64,000 nucleotides of DNA from Balaenoptera acutorostrata (Eukaryota; Chordata; Mammalia; Artiodactyla; Balaenopteridae): positions 26,192,039 to 26,256,038 of the forward strand of contig NC_080067.1 of the NCBI RefSeq assembly GCF_949987535.1. Reading direction: 5' to 3'. The stretch's first letter is position 1; every line of letters starts with the position of its first letter. Made by a program: the position numbers and the translations under genes. A model generated the notes under the pieces. That model searched no databases. It worked only from the letters and a program-made list of their open reading frames with translations, and was not told the origin of the DNA. Of the stretch, positions 23,621 to 35,492 are shown piece after piece.

Positions 23621-24620
23621 ACAGGGCTTGAAGGCTGCAAAGGAAAAGGAATATTTAACCCTTTACCTATGTGATGACTAAAGTGGGTTTTGGAAGAAAA
23701 ACCATGAGTTTACCAGGTTGACAAGGAGAGGGGAGGGTAATGCAGGGAGAGGGTCCAGTGTACTGGACTGGTCTAGGGCTTCCAAACCTTGGGGGAAAAC
23801 ACATCGCCATGTGCCAGAGACTATTAACTTCCAAGAAGGAAAATGTAAGACTGGCACGTTTTGGAGTTGAGGATGTCCTTGGTCGCAGTGCATACTTCTT
23901 TCCTTCTCTAGAGGCAGTGCAGCTCTGCGGTGACATGGTCTCGCTCTGATTCGGGGAGGTGCCACACTTCCTGACTTCAGGGATCTGTGGTGGCTTTGGA
24001 CAGTGACCTCACCCTTTGTGAATTCCCACTTAAATTGTTGTGTTCCTGAGACTGAGGGAGGCTGCTGTAGAGCACGGGCCCTGCTCTAGCGTGTGGCTGA
24101 TAGCATCTACTGGGGGCATGTGTATCTGTGATATTCTTATTTTCTTAAAGTCTTCTTATTATGCAGTACAGATAGCTTTTTTTAAGCTTGCCATCAATAA
24201 ACTGTGAATCTGTGATGGTAAATAAGACAACTTGTAAAAATGCATTTACGTTGATACTTCCAACTTAAAATTTATTTTGTTTTTACTTTAGTTTATTTAT
24301 GAGCCAGGAACAACACTGATGGAGAATCTGTTTCCATACTAATAACACTAAAATAGATTTAGATGCCTATCAGATGGAAGCTGAGTATCATTTTTAATTA
24401 TGATTAAGGTGACGTTTTATTATTTTCCCCAGGAGAGTCATGAATTTTGACTCTGAATGAAATGTTAATTGAATGTACCTCCTGCCCCTTCAATCAGAGG
24501 ATATTCCTGCTAAATAATTGTTGTTCTATGTGGGCAGTTGCTAGTGGGGGAACTTTCACTGCCATGAGTTCAAAGCATCATTCCAGATGCCTTTCCCCGT
24601 GCCAGCCTGTCTGAGCCAGG
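23621..24620. other. Unassigned sequence
   Basis: No gene is seen; overlapping minus-strand frames at 23667-23965 look random. The AT-rich part (24240-24480) has TAAT-type motifs but no clear element. Confidence 0.5.
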
Positions 24621-24624
24621 AGGA

Positions 24625-24875
24625 GGAATCAGACACATGTAAATTTGAAACCCCTAGGTAGCTGTGTACACCTTGACGATTTATTTCATCTTCCTAAGCC
24701 TGAGTTTCCTCAACTGAACAGTGGTCATGATACCCCCCTCACAGGATGAGGATTTCATGAAACATGTTGTAAAATGCATTGCAAAATGCCTGGCACGTAG
24801 TAAATGCATTTAACACTGTTGTTGGTGGTATTCTTATAATAATGATGATAATGATATTATTATTACTATTACTGT
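24625..24875 (+). mobile_element. MIR SINE plus AT-rich tail
   Basis: 'agcctgagtttcctcaactg', 'cccctcacaggatgaggatt' and 'tgcctggcacgtagtaaatg' give an unbroken MIR. It runs into an (ATT/ATG)-rich low-complexity stretch at about 24835-24875. Confidence 0.8.
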
Positions 24876-25079
24876 ATTGAAATCTCAGTGACAATGGGAA
24901 ATCTCAGACTAATATATCAGTCCAAGTAAGGGCTGGGCAGATAGTGACAAGGGTACCTCTGGGCAGGTGGGATGGCAAGTCTGGGGAATTCCAGGAAGGG
25001 GTCTTGGGCTCCTTAGCAGCTGTCTATGGGGGCTGCTTATGTCCTGGGGAACACTCACTTATTTCTGAGAGGCAGTAAA

Positions 25080-25205
25080 TGTAGTAAGCAGGGCATGGGC
25101 TGTGGATTCAGATAGATTTGGGATCCAGTCCTACGGTTATTAAAATGGGAATAATAATGCTATTTTCAGTTATTGTGAGGACTGTGAATAATGGATGAAA
25201 GCATC
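25080..25205 (+). mobile_element. MIR SINE, internally deleted
   Basis: Head-like 'gcatgggctgtggattcag' jumps directly to tail-like 'aaaatgggaataataatgct', so the core is missing. A CHR SINE follows 10 bp later. Confidence 0.6.
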
Positions 25206-25206
25206 A

Positions 25207-25351
25207 TTGGTGCCAGGGACTTCCCTGGTGGTCCAGTGGTTAGGACTCGGTGCTTTTACTGCCAAGGGCACGAGTTCAATCCCTGGTCAGGGAACTAAGA
25301 TCCCACCAGACGTGCCAAAAAAAAAAAAAAAAAAAAGATTCTTGGCGCCAA
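25207..25351 (+). mobile_element. CHR-type SINE with target duplication
   Basis: The body starts at 25216 with 'gggacttccctggtggtcca', includes the B-box 'gagttcaatccctggtc' and ends in A20. An imperfect target duplication, ttggtgcca/ttggcgcca, lies on each side (25207-25215, 25343-25351). Confidence 0.88.
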
Positions 25352-25504
25352 ATACCTGGGGGCTGTAGTTATGAAATGATACCAGAAAATGTAGAGTGGG
25401 GAACACATCCACCATGGCAGGCTTAGCCTATTTGGAAATGACAGATGTGGATCAGATGATTTCTAGGAGACCGCTTAGCACTGACACTTTAGGAATTCAT
25501 GCTT

Positions 25505-25549
25505 TTTTAGTTCAGTATCTGTATTAGTCAGGGTTCTCCAGAGAAACAG

Positions 25550-25609
<60 letters not shown>

Positions 25610-26040
25610 TGTATGAATGAATTGGTTCATGTAATTGTGGAGGCTGAGAAGTCTTACGATCTGCTGTCTGCAAGCTGAAGTCTCAGGAAAGCTGGGGGTT
25701 TAATTCAGTCCAACTCTGAAGGCCTGAGAACCAGAGGAGCTGGTGGTGTAAATCCCAGTCCAAGGGTCGGAGAGGATGAGAAGAGATGTCCCAGCTCAAT
25801 CAGTGAGGCAGGAAAACAGGGATAAATTCATCTTTCCTCTGCCTTTTGGTCAATTCAGGTCCTAAAGGGTTGGATGAGGCCAACCCACATTGGCGAAGGC
25901 AATCTCCTGTACTGAGTCCTCCACCAATTCAAATGCCCATCCATCTCGAAGCATGCTCACAGACACACCCAGAAATAATGTTTAATCTGGGTACCTCATG
26001 GCCAGATAAGATGACACATGAAATTAACCACCATAGTATC
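25505..26040. mobile_element. Ancient interspersed repeat (family uncertain)
   Basis: This is a familiar mammalian repeat: it opens with 'gtattagtcagggttctcca', has 'ggttggatgaggccaaccca' in the middle and closes with 'gacacatgaaattaaccacc'. I recognise the pattern but cannot name the family safely. A GT run sits where many copies have simple repeats. Confidence 0.7.
25555..25608. repeat. (GT)n microsatellite
   Basis: About 25 almost uninterrupted GT units; likely length-polymorphic and Z-DNA-prone. Confidence 0.97.
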
Positions 26041-26589
26041 TATGGGAAGAGAGAGAGGGTCTGAGGAAGGGTTTGCCCATGGGGTCTTTGATTCCTTGTT
26101 CCCGGCCACAGGCCCCCACTCCCACCACCCTGCTTCTCCTAAGTACATTCCATACAACTCCGGGAGCCACAGTGGGGCTGAGATGCCAGCCAACTTGTGC
26201 AAGTCAAGCCCTACCTCTGTTAAGATGTCACTTCAACAGGCAGAACCTCAAGAGAGTCTGTCCTGTCTCCAAAGTTATTTCTCTGTTCAAATGAGTCCAG
26301 CTGAAGATCTGAGCTTAGATGAAGATAAATTGACACAGACAGATGTTCTAGCTGGAGCAATTGCCCTGCAGCTCACACAAGAACATTCAGTCGATGTGTC
26401 CAGCCTATAGTCTGAGAAGTCTGACAAAGCTGAGGGTTGAGCAGATGCTCTGCAAAGGGCTTATGGAGCACCACATTGCTTTGGGGGCTGGATCCCTCAG
26501 GAGGAAATGGTCAGGGAGAGCCAAGGGCTATGGATTCTGGTCTAACTAGCTGACATGACCTGGGCTAGGCGGATAACAGCAAATGACTT
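26041..26589. other. Unassigned sequence
   Basis: A 130-codon plus-strand frame (26018-26410) begins inside the preceding repeat, which argues against a real gene. No domain is visible. Confidence 0.5.
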
Positions 26590-26720
26590 CCATATTGGGT
26601 ACCTATAATGTCCCAGGTACAGTATTGGTACTTTGCAGATTTTTTCTAATTTAATTGTCTTCCAAACCTGAGGGCATTATTATCTCAATTTTACAGATGA
26701 GAAAATTAAGGTTTAGGGGG
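26590..26720 (-). mobile_element. MIR SINE, minus strand
   Basis: 'taatgtcccaggtacagta' and 'tctcaattttacagatgaga' are the antisense tail and core. Confidence 0.8.
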
Positions 26721-27117
26721 TTTCTAAAGGGAGAGTTACTTTGTGCTCCAAGTGGTCTGGCATGAAAACCTATTTCCTTTCCTCTATTACATGCTAAATT
26801 CTAGATATTCTCATCACTCACCATTCTTGGAAACTACTTTAACTCATGGGTCCCAGCTAAGAGAACGTGGGAGTACAGGAGTTTACAGATTTCAGGGAGG
26901 GGCTTGGAAAAGCCTAAGTTTAGGACAGTCACGAGAGAGCCTCGCCCAGCAGGGCAACAGGCTGGCAGCAGCAGCAGTACCAACCCAGCCATGCATCCTG
27001 GCTTATGGCCTGTGACTGGCAAGGAGAACCCAGAAAGACAGCAGTGTGACCTCAGACACCAGCCGGAATCATGTCAATTTAAGAAATAGCAAGAGCCCCT
27101 TTCAAAAGGTAACTGCT
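26721..27117. other. Unassigned sequence
   Basis: Several overlapping short frames on both strands, none recognisable. Confidence 0.5.
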
Positions 27118-27701
27118 TAATTTTTTTTTTTTAACTTTGCTTTGCTTTTATTTTATGCAGAATTTATTCCTGAGCCATAAGTTTTTGTTTCTACAGTTTC
27201 TTCTGGGGTATCTTTTTCTTCCATGCAGCCTCCTCTTGGGGTTTAGGGACAATCTGTTCTTCTTTAATAAGAATCATCTCAATGTGGCAGGCAGAGCTCA
27301 TGTAGGGCTAATCTGACCATGAGTTCTATAGGTACAGTAGCTTTGTTCACCTGGATGTGCTCAGTGACCAGAGAATCTACATTTAAACCCTTAAGTTTAT
27401 CATCACTCTTTGCATTTTTAAGCATGTGCAGCAAAAACAGCACTCTATGAGGGCCACCAACCCTGTGTCCAGCCCCACTGTTTCACCTAGACGCATCTGC
27501 CAGCTCTACCACTGTAGGGACAGAATGTCACCCATTGCTCCTGTAAAGTGACATCTTTCAGATACTCGGTGGCTTACTGGATATGCAAACCTGATGGCCC
27601 GGGCATTTACATGGGTGTTTGTAAAGTGGACACAAAGATTTGAACCTCTTGATTTACATGATTTTTGTGGGGTTTTCTGGATCAAGCGAAAAGCAATCCA
27701 T
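27118..27701 (-). pseudogene. RPL17: Processed pseudogene of ribosomal protein L17 (uL22)
   Basis: The minus strand carries an intronless, broken copy of the RPL17 mRNA. The start ATG is at 27699-27701, and SLDPENP follows. Shortly afterwards an extra A (about 27665) shifts the frame; SRGSNL and VHFKNT then appear in the next frame, and the 3' end encodes MAQE and a stop at 27164-27166. About 538 bp corresponds to the 555 bp of the parent gene, so there are further deletions. A poly-A tail (T12 on the plus strand, 27121-27132) lies just beyond. The parent protein lines the exit tunnel of the 60S ribosomal subunit. This copy is an L1-mediated retrocopy and cannot make the protein. Confidence 0.9.
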
Positions 27702-29257
27702 TTTCAGAGATCAACTCAGTTGGCTTACGTGAAAAACCTGCTTCATTTTTTCTTGGAAACATGCGAATAATCTGTGCTATGGAGGGATATATCAAAACAA
27801 GACCAACGGACAACCTACTGGGATGACAGACAATATTTGTGAACCAAACATTCGGCGCCGGCAGCAAGCATGTCTGAGCCATCACGCATTCACTCAGCGC
27901 AGTTCACTGGTGCTGGTGCTGTACCAGGATCTAGGAACACTGACAGAGCCAGATCTGGTTCTGCTTTCCAGAAACCCCACTCATCCAGGGCCCTCCAAAG
28001 AATGTGCCAAACCCTGACAGTGGAAGGGTTAGTCCATCATTTGAGAATAAGCTAGGGAAGATTTCCATGTCAGATGGTTTCAGCTGAGAGTCATAACTGT
28101 TTGGCTGTGCCTTTTGGGGCAGCTGGGGCTAATGCTTCATGAAGTTTTCATAGGGAAAGAATGAGAAAAATCTATTTTAATTACATTTTAGAAGTCAAAT
28201 TTACATAATCATTTGATGTAATGCTGTTTGTTCCAGGCTTCCCTGGAGTGACATGGCAGCCACGGTCCCTGTAAGGACTTCAGCCCCTGGGGTTGCAGCC
28301 AGACTTTTCTCTGCACTTTGCTCTGAGCTGCGCTCAGCTGCAACAGGGCCCCGGCCAGGGATAATTAGGCCGAATGGCTGTGAAAACCCACCCAGGGGGA
28401 GAAAAGAGAGGAAAGCCTTCTCTTTAATTAATCACTCTTTTTCCCAAACTTGAGAGGAAAACACTAAAATTAAAATCCATTTTCATCATATAGTCTTCAT
28501 TAATGTGAAATGTGGTTTTAGGCAGACCTTAATTCAAAGCCTGGTTTTTCAGTGGAAAAGAATATTGCTTTTTGGTGACCTTTAATAAATCCAGAACTGA
28601 CAACATGAAATTATAAAAGATTTCTTAAGCAGCCGACTTCCGTGAAGAGCCTTTTCCCCACGGGTTGGTTCTCCGTGTGGCCGAGGTGCCCATGCTGTGA
28701 CATTTGTTCCAAGCACATGTTGGCTGTGACCCCTACGGGCTGCACGCGTGTGGGGATGCGTGGGTGCGTGGCCCCCTCTGTGAGTGCCAGCGCCACGTCC
28801 TTCCTGGCTGGCTTTCACTGAGTCCCGCCCGGTAGGCACTCAGGCACTGTCTGTGGAAGGAAGAAACGTACAAATGAGTGACATTACGGGAAGGTAACGT
28901 CGTTGTTCTCAGTACTAAAATTTGGCATCTCCTCTGGGCCCAGATCATTGAGTTTGACATTTCTAAAATTTTTTGATAAAGAATAATCATAAGTATCTTC
29001 GTCCATGAAAATTTTCTCTGGCCTATATTATTTATTCAGCATCTGTTTCTATACTTTGGTAGTTTGCCTAGTTATTAAATAGATGTTTTGTGACTAAGAG
29101 TCTGAAGAGCTAATTTGCTTTCCTCAAAATTTTGGCAGGAAAAGCTAAAAATGTTTCGAAATTTGGAGACAACATCTTTACTCTAGCCTGGTGATGGACA
29201 CCTGGTTCCTTGACTAGTGTGGCAAGGGGAGAAGAAAATCACCAAGAGCAGCTGCTG
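27702..29257. other. Unassigned sequence, AT-rich block in the middle
   Basis: No exon is recognised. Roughly 28140-28600 combines AT-rich TTAATTAA-type motifs with unique sequence and could be a conserved non-coding element. The part at 28640-28860 is CpG-richer, but its frames are random. Confidence 0.5.
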
Positions 29258-29438
29258 GTTCCCTCCCTCCTTCCTTTGCTTCCTTCCCTCCTTCCCTTCT
29301 TCTTTCCTTCCTTCCTTCTTTCATTCCTCCCTCCCTCCCTCCCTTCCTCCCTCCCTCCCTCTCTTCCTTCCTTCCTTCCTTCCTTCCCTCCTTCTTTCCT
29401 TCCTTCCTTCTTTCCCCCCTCCCTCCCTCCTCCTTCTG
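29258..29438. repeat. Polypyrimidine (CCTT/CCCT)n tract
   Basis: About 180 bases of nearly pure C/T on the plus strand with imperfect CTTC and CCCT units. All overlapping frames (Ser/Pro/Phe/Leu-rich one way, Glu/Gly/Arg/Lys-rich the other) are artefacts of it. Confidence 0.97.
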
Positions 29439-29479
29439 AGCTACTGAGCACCGTCTCTGAACCAAGCCTGTGATCTGTG

Positions 29480-30060
29480 CTGTCAACAGCACGCTGTGTA
29501 TGTGATGAAAAGGACCCAGCTCCCACCTTCATGGAGCTCTGTCAAATGAGGGAAACAAAGAAGTAAACCGACAACACGAAAGCATGGGTCTAGTACTCCG
29601 AGGCAGTGGACTCCGGGTCATGCCTGGGAAGAGGAGTAAGAGTTGCTTGGGTGGAGAAGGGGAAGGTGAGAAGGAGGGGTTTCAGTGCAGAGCATCTCAC
29701 TCAAAGCTTGGAGACACACAGCTATGACACGCCTGCGACTGCAGCGTGTTTGCTGTGGCAGCAGCTCGAGATACGAGGACAGCAGTGGGGAGACAGGGCT
29801 AGGCTCTAACGAGATGCTCTGCACAAAGATGCCACACAAAGAAATTGGTTTCTAAGCACAATGGAGAGGTACTGAAGAATGTTAAGCAAGGGAGTGACAC
29901 AATGAGATGTGGGTTTTATTTGTAAAGAAGAGCTTGGAAACAGAATTGAGGGGAGCAGGGATGGATGAGAGCCCAGCAGAGACGAGGAGATTAGCAAGCA
30001 GGTTTAGTGGACAGAGCGGGGAAAAGAGGGAGCAGATTCTAGAATGAAGCCCAAGGCTTG
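29480..30060 (-). mobile_element. L2 LINE fragment, minus strand
   Basis: Antisense L2 landmarks appear in order: 'ccaccttcatggagctctg', 'gaatgttaagcaagggagtg' and 'acacaatgagatgtgggttt', then 'gattagcaagcaggttta'. The middle is diverged. Confidence 0.6.
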
Positions 30061-30127
30061 AAATCCCATCCTGCGTAGAGATGCGAGCAGTCTACCCTTG
30101 TCAGAGGTCCCATGCTAACACTCAAGA

Positions 30128-30285
30128 GACCCTTACTGTTCAAAGCGTGGTCCACAGACCAGCAGCACAGGCCTCGGCTGGGGAGACCTCAGCCCTCACT
30201 ACTGAGTCAGATTCTGCATTTGAACAATCTCTCCCCGTCATCTGGCTTATGTGCAAGTTGGAGAAGCACGTCTGCAGAGGATGGT
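30128..30285 (+). mobile_element. MER5A-like hAT MITE
   Basis: 'caaagcgtggtccacagacc' and 'agcagcacaggcctcggctg' match the start of MER5A; 'tgagtcagattctgcatttg' matches its second half with an internal deletion. Confidence 0.75.
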
Positions 30286-31298
30286 GGGAAGGAGGAGCGC
30301 AACTCTGTAAGCTGTAAGCATGTTAGAAGAGTGCGGTGTACAGATGTGTCTCGTCGAGCTGATTATATTGTTCAGGGAAGTAGCAGCTGAGGCTCAGAGA
30401 CTTGAAGGGATGTGTGGGCAGCTGACGGAGGGTCGGCCTTGACCCAGCCCATTTCATGAAAGCCAGCGATGGCTGGATCTGCTGGCCTGTGTGTCTCTGG
30501 GGCAGCCAGGGAGACCAGGCCAATGTGCTAAGATAACATCAGTCCCTGCATCTTCCCCGCCCCCAGCCTAAACTATCTCGCTGCCGGCCAAATGTGCGTT
30601 CCTGCCTAAGACTGTTTACACGTGTTTACATGTGTGTGAGTTTGATCACCGGGATCCTTCTGACTCCCTGCATAAGTACACCAGGCAAGGGACAGGGGAA
30701 GCCCTATCCAAGGTCAAGGCAGAGAGATGGAGAGCAAAAGGCAGATTCGAGATCACAAAGTTCCAGCGGAAAAGACAGAGTCAGCAAATCTTGGTCGTGG
30801 GCAAGATGAGGTGTTAAGATGGGGGCTAGTCAAGGTCAGCACTTGAGCTCTGCCATGGTCACTCCAGGTCCTTCCGTGGCTGGGAGGGTGGCGCATGGGA
30901 GTTACCTCCATGGGGTACCTGTCTGCATACCCAGGACACCTGTCATCAGCCACTCTGAGCACAAGGTCGCCATGCACGTGGCACCCGAGGAGATGGTGCC
31001 CCTAATTAGTGTTGGCAGCAGCTACACTTGTTTATGACGTTACATAATCAAATTTGTATAATTGCTCTTTTATAACTCACTTAAAAAATTCAAAACAGCA
31101 CAGTGCAGGCAGGGGAGGTATGAGCAGGGGCCTCTGACAGGTGGGTATTCCAGCCCTTCCTTCCAGGGAAAGGTGTGTACACCAAGAGAGAACACAGACA
31201 GGAGCAGGAAGTGGAAAGGCTGTTTGCAGAGCTGCCAGAATCAGGGATGGCTCCCTTCCCCAGGACAGACCTTAGCTGAATTCTTTTCATTACAAGGA
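30286..31298. other. Unassigned sequence
   Basis: No recognisable gene or repeat. Overlapping frames on both strands are below 100 codons except the one that enters the 39-bp repeat. Confidence 0.5.
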
Positions 31299-31415
31299 GA
31301 TAGAAGTTCAGGATCCCAGGAGACAGGGACCCACCAAGATAGAAGTTCAGGATCCCAGGAGACAGCGACCCACCAAGATAGAAGTTCAGGATCCCAGGAG
31401 ACAGGGACCAACCAA
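31299..31415. repeat. 39-bp minisatellite, three units
   Basis: Units start at 31299, 31338 and 31377 and differ by one or two bases. Because 39 is a multiple of three, frames stay open on both strands (31062-31457 plus, 31090-31467 minus). The plus frame reads the 13-residue unit DRSSGSQETGTHQ three times with changes. Confidence 0.95.
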
Positions 31416-31955
31416 GAGTTTCAGTCTTTGTTTTTTTCTTGCATCCTCCAGACATGACAGTTGCCATGTCATCCCCCTGACAGATGTGGGAGGCTTTGAT
31501 TGAGTAACACTCCTGGCATTGGAGACCCCATGCTTGGTGATGAGGGTGGGCTCTCAGTTCTGCTCAAAACCACAGGCAGGCCTTTGTTGGGGGCAGTTGG
31601 GTAACTTTTTGCAGCAGTCGGGGAGCCGTGTTCTGCCTTCTTTGGAACTATCTTTGGGGCAGAAATTGTGGGTCCCTTACTTCATTTGGGCACATTTCTC
31701 CCCAGTCTTTTCTAGAAATCATAAAATAGATAAGGAAAGATTCTTCACAAGATATTTGCAGACTTCCTATGTTCTCACCTTTCATTGCAAATACGTGACA
31801 AGTCTAAGAAGAGATGCAGATCCTTGCAAATGTTATATAAGAGATGGAAATAATCTTGGCTTCCTGCAAAAAAGAAAAATTATTCCATGTAGAGGTGAGG
31901 AGGTCTTGGGCCCTGTGGGGAGGAAGTTTATGAGAGTTTCCCATAACTAATTCAC
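31416..31955. other. Unassigned sequence
   Basis: A 143-codon plus-strand frame (31519-31950) is the longest here outside repeats on this side of the window. I see no domain, signal peptide or family resemblance. Confidence 0.5.
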
Positions 31956-31959
31956 AAGA

Positions 31960-32130
31960 GAATTTCTCAAGCTAGGACTCATTGTGGCTTCAGGAATTCC
32001 ATGAACTGTCTGAAATAATTGTGGGTACAATTTTTATATAGGTGGGTACATTTTTATGGGAAGCAGATCCATGTCATTCATAAAATTGCAAAGGCTGTGA
32101 TTTAAAATAGCTTGAGAATGTAGAGATTTT
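31960..32130. mobile_element. hAT-like MITE fragment
   Basis: 'tcaggaattccatgaactgt', 'gtacatttttatgggaagca' and 'gatccatgtcattcataaaa' resemble a common mammalian hAT MITE. The call rests on memory of its layout. Confidence 0.45.
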
Positions 32131-32139
32131 TTCGAGTTT

Positions 32140-32290
32140 ATGAGGAGCCTTCAGATATGTCCCATGTGGTCCTCATGTTATCCTTGTGAACGAGGCAGAG
32201 CAGAGACCATTATCTCTAGCTTATTGCGAGAAAACTGAGGCATAGAAATGCTCAGTGCTCATTGGACACATGCCTATTGGTTCTCGGAAA
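32140..32290 (-). mobile_element. MIR SINE, minus strand
   Basis: 'gaccattatctctagcttat' followed by 'gagaaaactgaggcatagaa' is the antisense core. Confidence 0.7.
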
Positions 32291-32731
32291 CTGGACACAT
32301 AACCAAAGTTATGACTCCTATTCTTTCAACTCCAGCACAAACTTGAAGAACAGAAATTATTGCCTCCAAATAAATAACCCAGGACATTTGAACATTTGGA
32401 AACTTAAGAGCCTTAAATTCTGAATCTGAAAAACTGATTTCCATGTGTTCAAGTCAGATCTCTGACAACCCACGTATTCCCTTTCCCCACATTTTGCTGA
32501 TATGAAGTCACGTGTGATGACAAAGCTTTTTCTAGGTCAAAGTTAGCCCTGGGTATGACCACTAAAGATGAGAGACCTTCCCCCCAAAATAACCACAAGA
32601 GTCTCCTTGCCTCAGTCCTCTCCTGGGCACTGGGACTCTCCTTTCAAAATGCAGATGCCTACCCACCCTTTTGATGAAGGTGGACCTTAAACTTTATTTT
32701 GAGTCACACTTCTCCAAAAAGCAACCTTAAG
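32291..32731. other. Unassigned sequence
   Basis: Nothing recognised. Confidence 0.5.
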
Positions 32732-33033
32732 AATGCTGTGTTTTTGGAGATGGAGAACAAACTGGTGGTTGCCAAGGGGGAGGGGGTCAGGGGAGGGATG
32801 GAGTGGGAGGCTGGGGTGAGCAGATGTAAGCTTTTATGTATAGAATGGATAGACAACAAGGTCCTACCGTAGAGCACAGGGAACTATATTCAAGATCCTA
32901 TGATGAACCATAATAGAAAAGAATATTAAAAAAATAATGTATATGTATAATTGAATCACTTTGCTGTACAGCAGTAATTAACACAACATTGTAAATCAAC
33001 TATACTCCAATTTTTAAAAAAAACGCTGCATTT
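32732..33033 (+). mobile_element. 5'-truncated L1 3' end
   Basis: Artiodactyl/cetacean L1 3'UTR: 'tggttgccaagggggaggg', 'gtagagcacagggaactata', 'cactttgctgtacagcagta' and 'acaacattgtaaatcaacta', then an A-rich tail. The flanks aatgctgtgttt (32732) and aacgctgcattt (33022) look like a decayed target duplication. Confidence 0.85.
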
Positions 33034-34359
33034 AAAATTCACAATCAGACTAATTCCTAAACAAAAATATGTATTGAATAGTTGCAACCTGTTCCAACGT
33101 GTGAGTGGAAGTCTGATACCTCACCTCTCCGAGCCCTGTAAGAAGAGTATCATCACATCAATCTCACTGGATTATTTCAGATTGAGTGACATGAAATGAG
33201 AACATGCCATCACTCTGTCAGGCCCCAAGTAGGAGCAAAGAAGTGGTCATTGGTCTTTTGGCATCCTTCAGCATGAGTTTCTGGTTGGTATTTCCATTCT
33301 CTGTCTTCCCTGCTTTACATCCTAGAACATAAGCTGGACCTGACATTATAGAAAAGGAGTATTTCTCAAGGCTTTGCAGTGCTTCCCTTTTGAACTTGGC
33401 TGTCCTCAGGTTAAAATTTTCTGATTGTTTGAGACTTCTATTTGATTCAGTCCAACAGAAAGACAATCAAAAAACATCATTAACTAAGATGTCATCAGAG
33501 CCATTGCATGACGTTTGTAATGCACTGCTTGTGTTTAATTTGCATTCTGATGTAAGAAATGGATGTCCTTGCAAGCAAGTACACACCAGGCATGGGTTTG
33601 CTCTGTGCCTAACTCCGTGCTACGTGCTGGAAGCTGGATGTCACACTCCCAGGTCTGGCTGGGGTGACAAGCTTAATGCACCAGGAGCTTTTGAGAAAAG
33701 TATGTGTGATGTAGAAAGGCATAGGTGCTTCATAAATGACCATATTCATGAAACTGAATTCAGTGCTCACTGGAACTGTTGAAGAAGGGTGTAGAGGATC
33801 AGTTTCAAACTTTGAAAGCAAACATGCTTCAAACTAAGCAAAGGCTGTACAAGAATTGAGTGTGTGCTCCATGAATAGCCCTTGGTGCACGCTGCAAGTG
33901 GAAGTCTCTGGGGACCACGTAGGAGATTAAAATGATTTAATAAGGGAAAGTGTTTAGGTAATAAGTAGAAAAACCATGATCCAGTGGACGAGACATAATC
34001 AACAGTAACCCAGTCTGCCTGTGAAATGAAGAAGGTCTTGTATTACTTGGAGAAATGATGGAAAAGATTTACTACAGATCATAAGTGTCATGAGAGTATC
34101 TTCTTGTCTTTTAAATTCGTAATTGCTCAGTTGTTTATACAGAAGAAAATTAAAATCGCTGGTAGTCTCACTGGCAAGGGGTGGCAAGTATTGTTGGTAT
34201 TCCAGCCTACTTCTTTCCAGCGTTCTGTGTGTAGCGGGGTGTGTGTCTGTGTGTGTGTGTGTGTCTGCTATGAGATCACATTCTATGTACAAAATTATTT
34301 TCCTGTATATTAAATATTCCCATGACATTAAAAATGTCGTCAAAATGTGTTTTTAAATG
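33034..34359. other. Unassigned sequence with short (GT)n
   Basis: A plus-strand frame of 130 codons (33390-33782) has no recognisable domain. A GT run lies at about 34236-34263. Otherwise nothing seen. Confidence 0.5.
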
Positions 34360-34860
34360 GCTGCAAACTGTTCTGACATATAGATGTGTCACAATTTAAT
34401 TAACAATTTTCCTGCTGTTGGGCATGTAGGTTGTTTCCAAACCTTTGCAGATAGAAACATAAATATTTTAAAAAGTATTACAGTCATCACTTTTGTGCCA
34501 AAATATCACTGTCCATTTCAAATTCTTTCCTTAAGATGAAGTCCCAATAGACAAATTTCTAGGTCAAAAGGATATAAACATTTCTAAGATTCTCCACATC
34601 TATTCTTTTCAGATTCATCATTTTATTTTCCCACTAATAGTATCCAGGTGTTCTGCCTTTCATAGATTCTGCGGGCACTATTATTATATGTCTTTTCCTA
34701 TGTTGGTTGCAAAATGATCTCATCTTTGTTTTAATTTGTTATTCTTTCTTATTGATTGAGTATGTTCCCCAATGCTTAATCACATTTTAAATTTCCTCTT
34801 TTACACATTTTCATAGATTTTCAGCCTCCTTTGATTGTCTTAGGCTCCCTTTAGTAAAGT
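34360..34860 (-). mobile_element. Old L1 fragment, minus strand
   Basis: Antisense old-L1 landmarks: 'tgttgggcatgtaggttgtt', 'gtcaaaaggatataaacatt' and 'ttcccactaatagtatccag'. It is strongly diverged. Confidence 0.6.
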
Positions 34861-35492
34861 TATGTAAACAGACCTTGAGATTAGGAAAAGAAAGCCCAGT
34901 GTGGAGACTTCTAACTACCCACTTGCTAATTTCACCTGGGTAGTGACTTCCTCACAGACGTATGTAGCTGAAATTACTTTAATGCCTTGTGCTTAGGTCA
35001 AGTATTTATACATAGGTTTTTTATTTGACAGCTAATCCATGGCCCAGCTTTGGGAAGGCATTATTTCCTCCATATGGCCATAGATAATAGATGAGGTCAT
35101 TTCCAATTCATTTGTCTTTTCCTTTTTTCTTCTTCTGGCTCTCTTTAGTCAAATCCTTGGAAAAGCTGTAAATGCACACAATAAGAATGAAAGTCATGTT
35201 TCTGATGGGAGGTTTGTCATTTCCCATTTGCTGCTGTGATATATATTCTTTTCAAACCTGAAGCAAGGATGAATTTTTCTACGTACGGTTAAATTCCATT
35301 ACTTCCTCCCTATTCATCTTTTTTTTTCTTCCTTTAATGTCTTTTGTGGAAACTTCCATCTTAATATCTTTGAGCTTTGAGTTTTCTATGGGTTGCAGGA
35401 CCTCTTTGGGTTTTAACAAAATGTTGGAAATTTCCAGTCTTCTGACATTTGCCATGTGATTACCGGAAGCTGTCTGATGACAAGGAGTGCTT
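34861..35492. other. Unassigned sequence
   Basis: No gene seen. The 93-codon minus-strand frame at 35279-35560 runs into the next L1 tail and is probably chance. Confidence 0.5.

Noticed and set aside
26018..26410. 130-codon plus-strand gene
   Set aside because: It starts inside an ancient repeat and has no recognisable domain.
29210..29532. Ser/Pro/Leu-rich and Glu/Gly/Arg-rich frames
   Set aside because: They are produced by the polypyrimidine tract and have no independent support.
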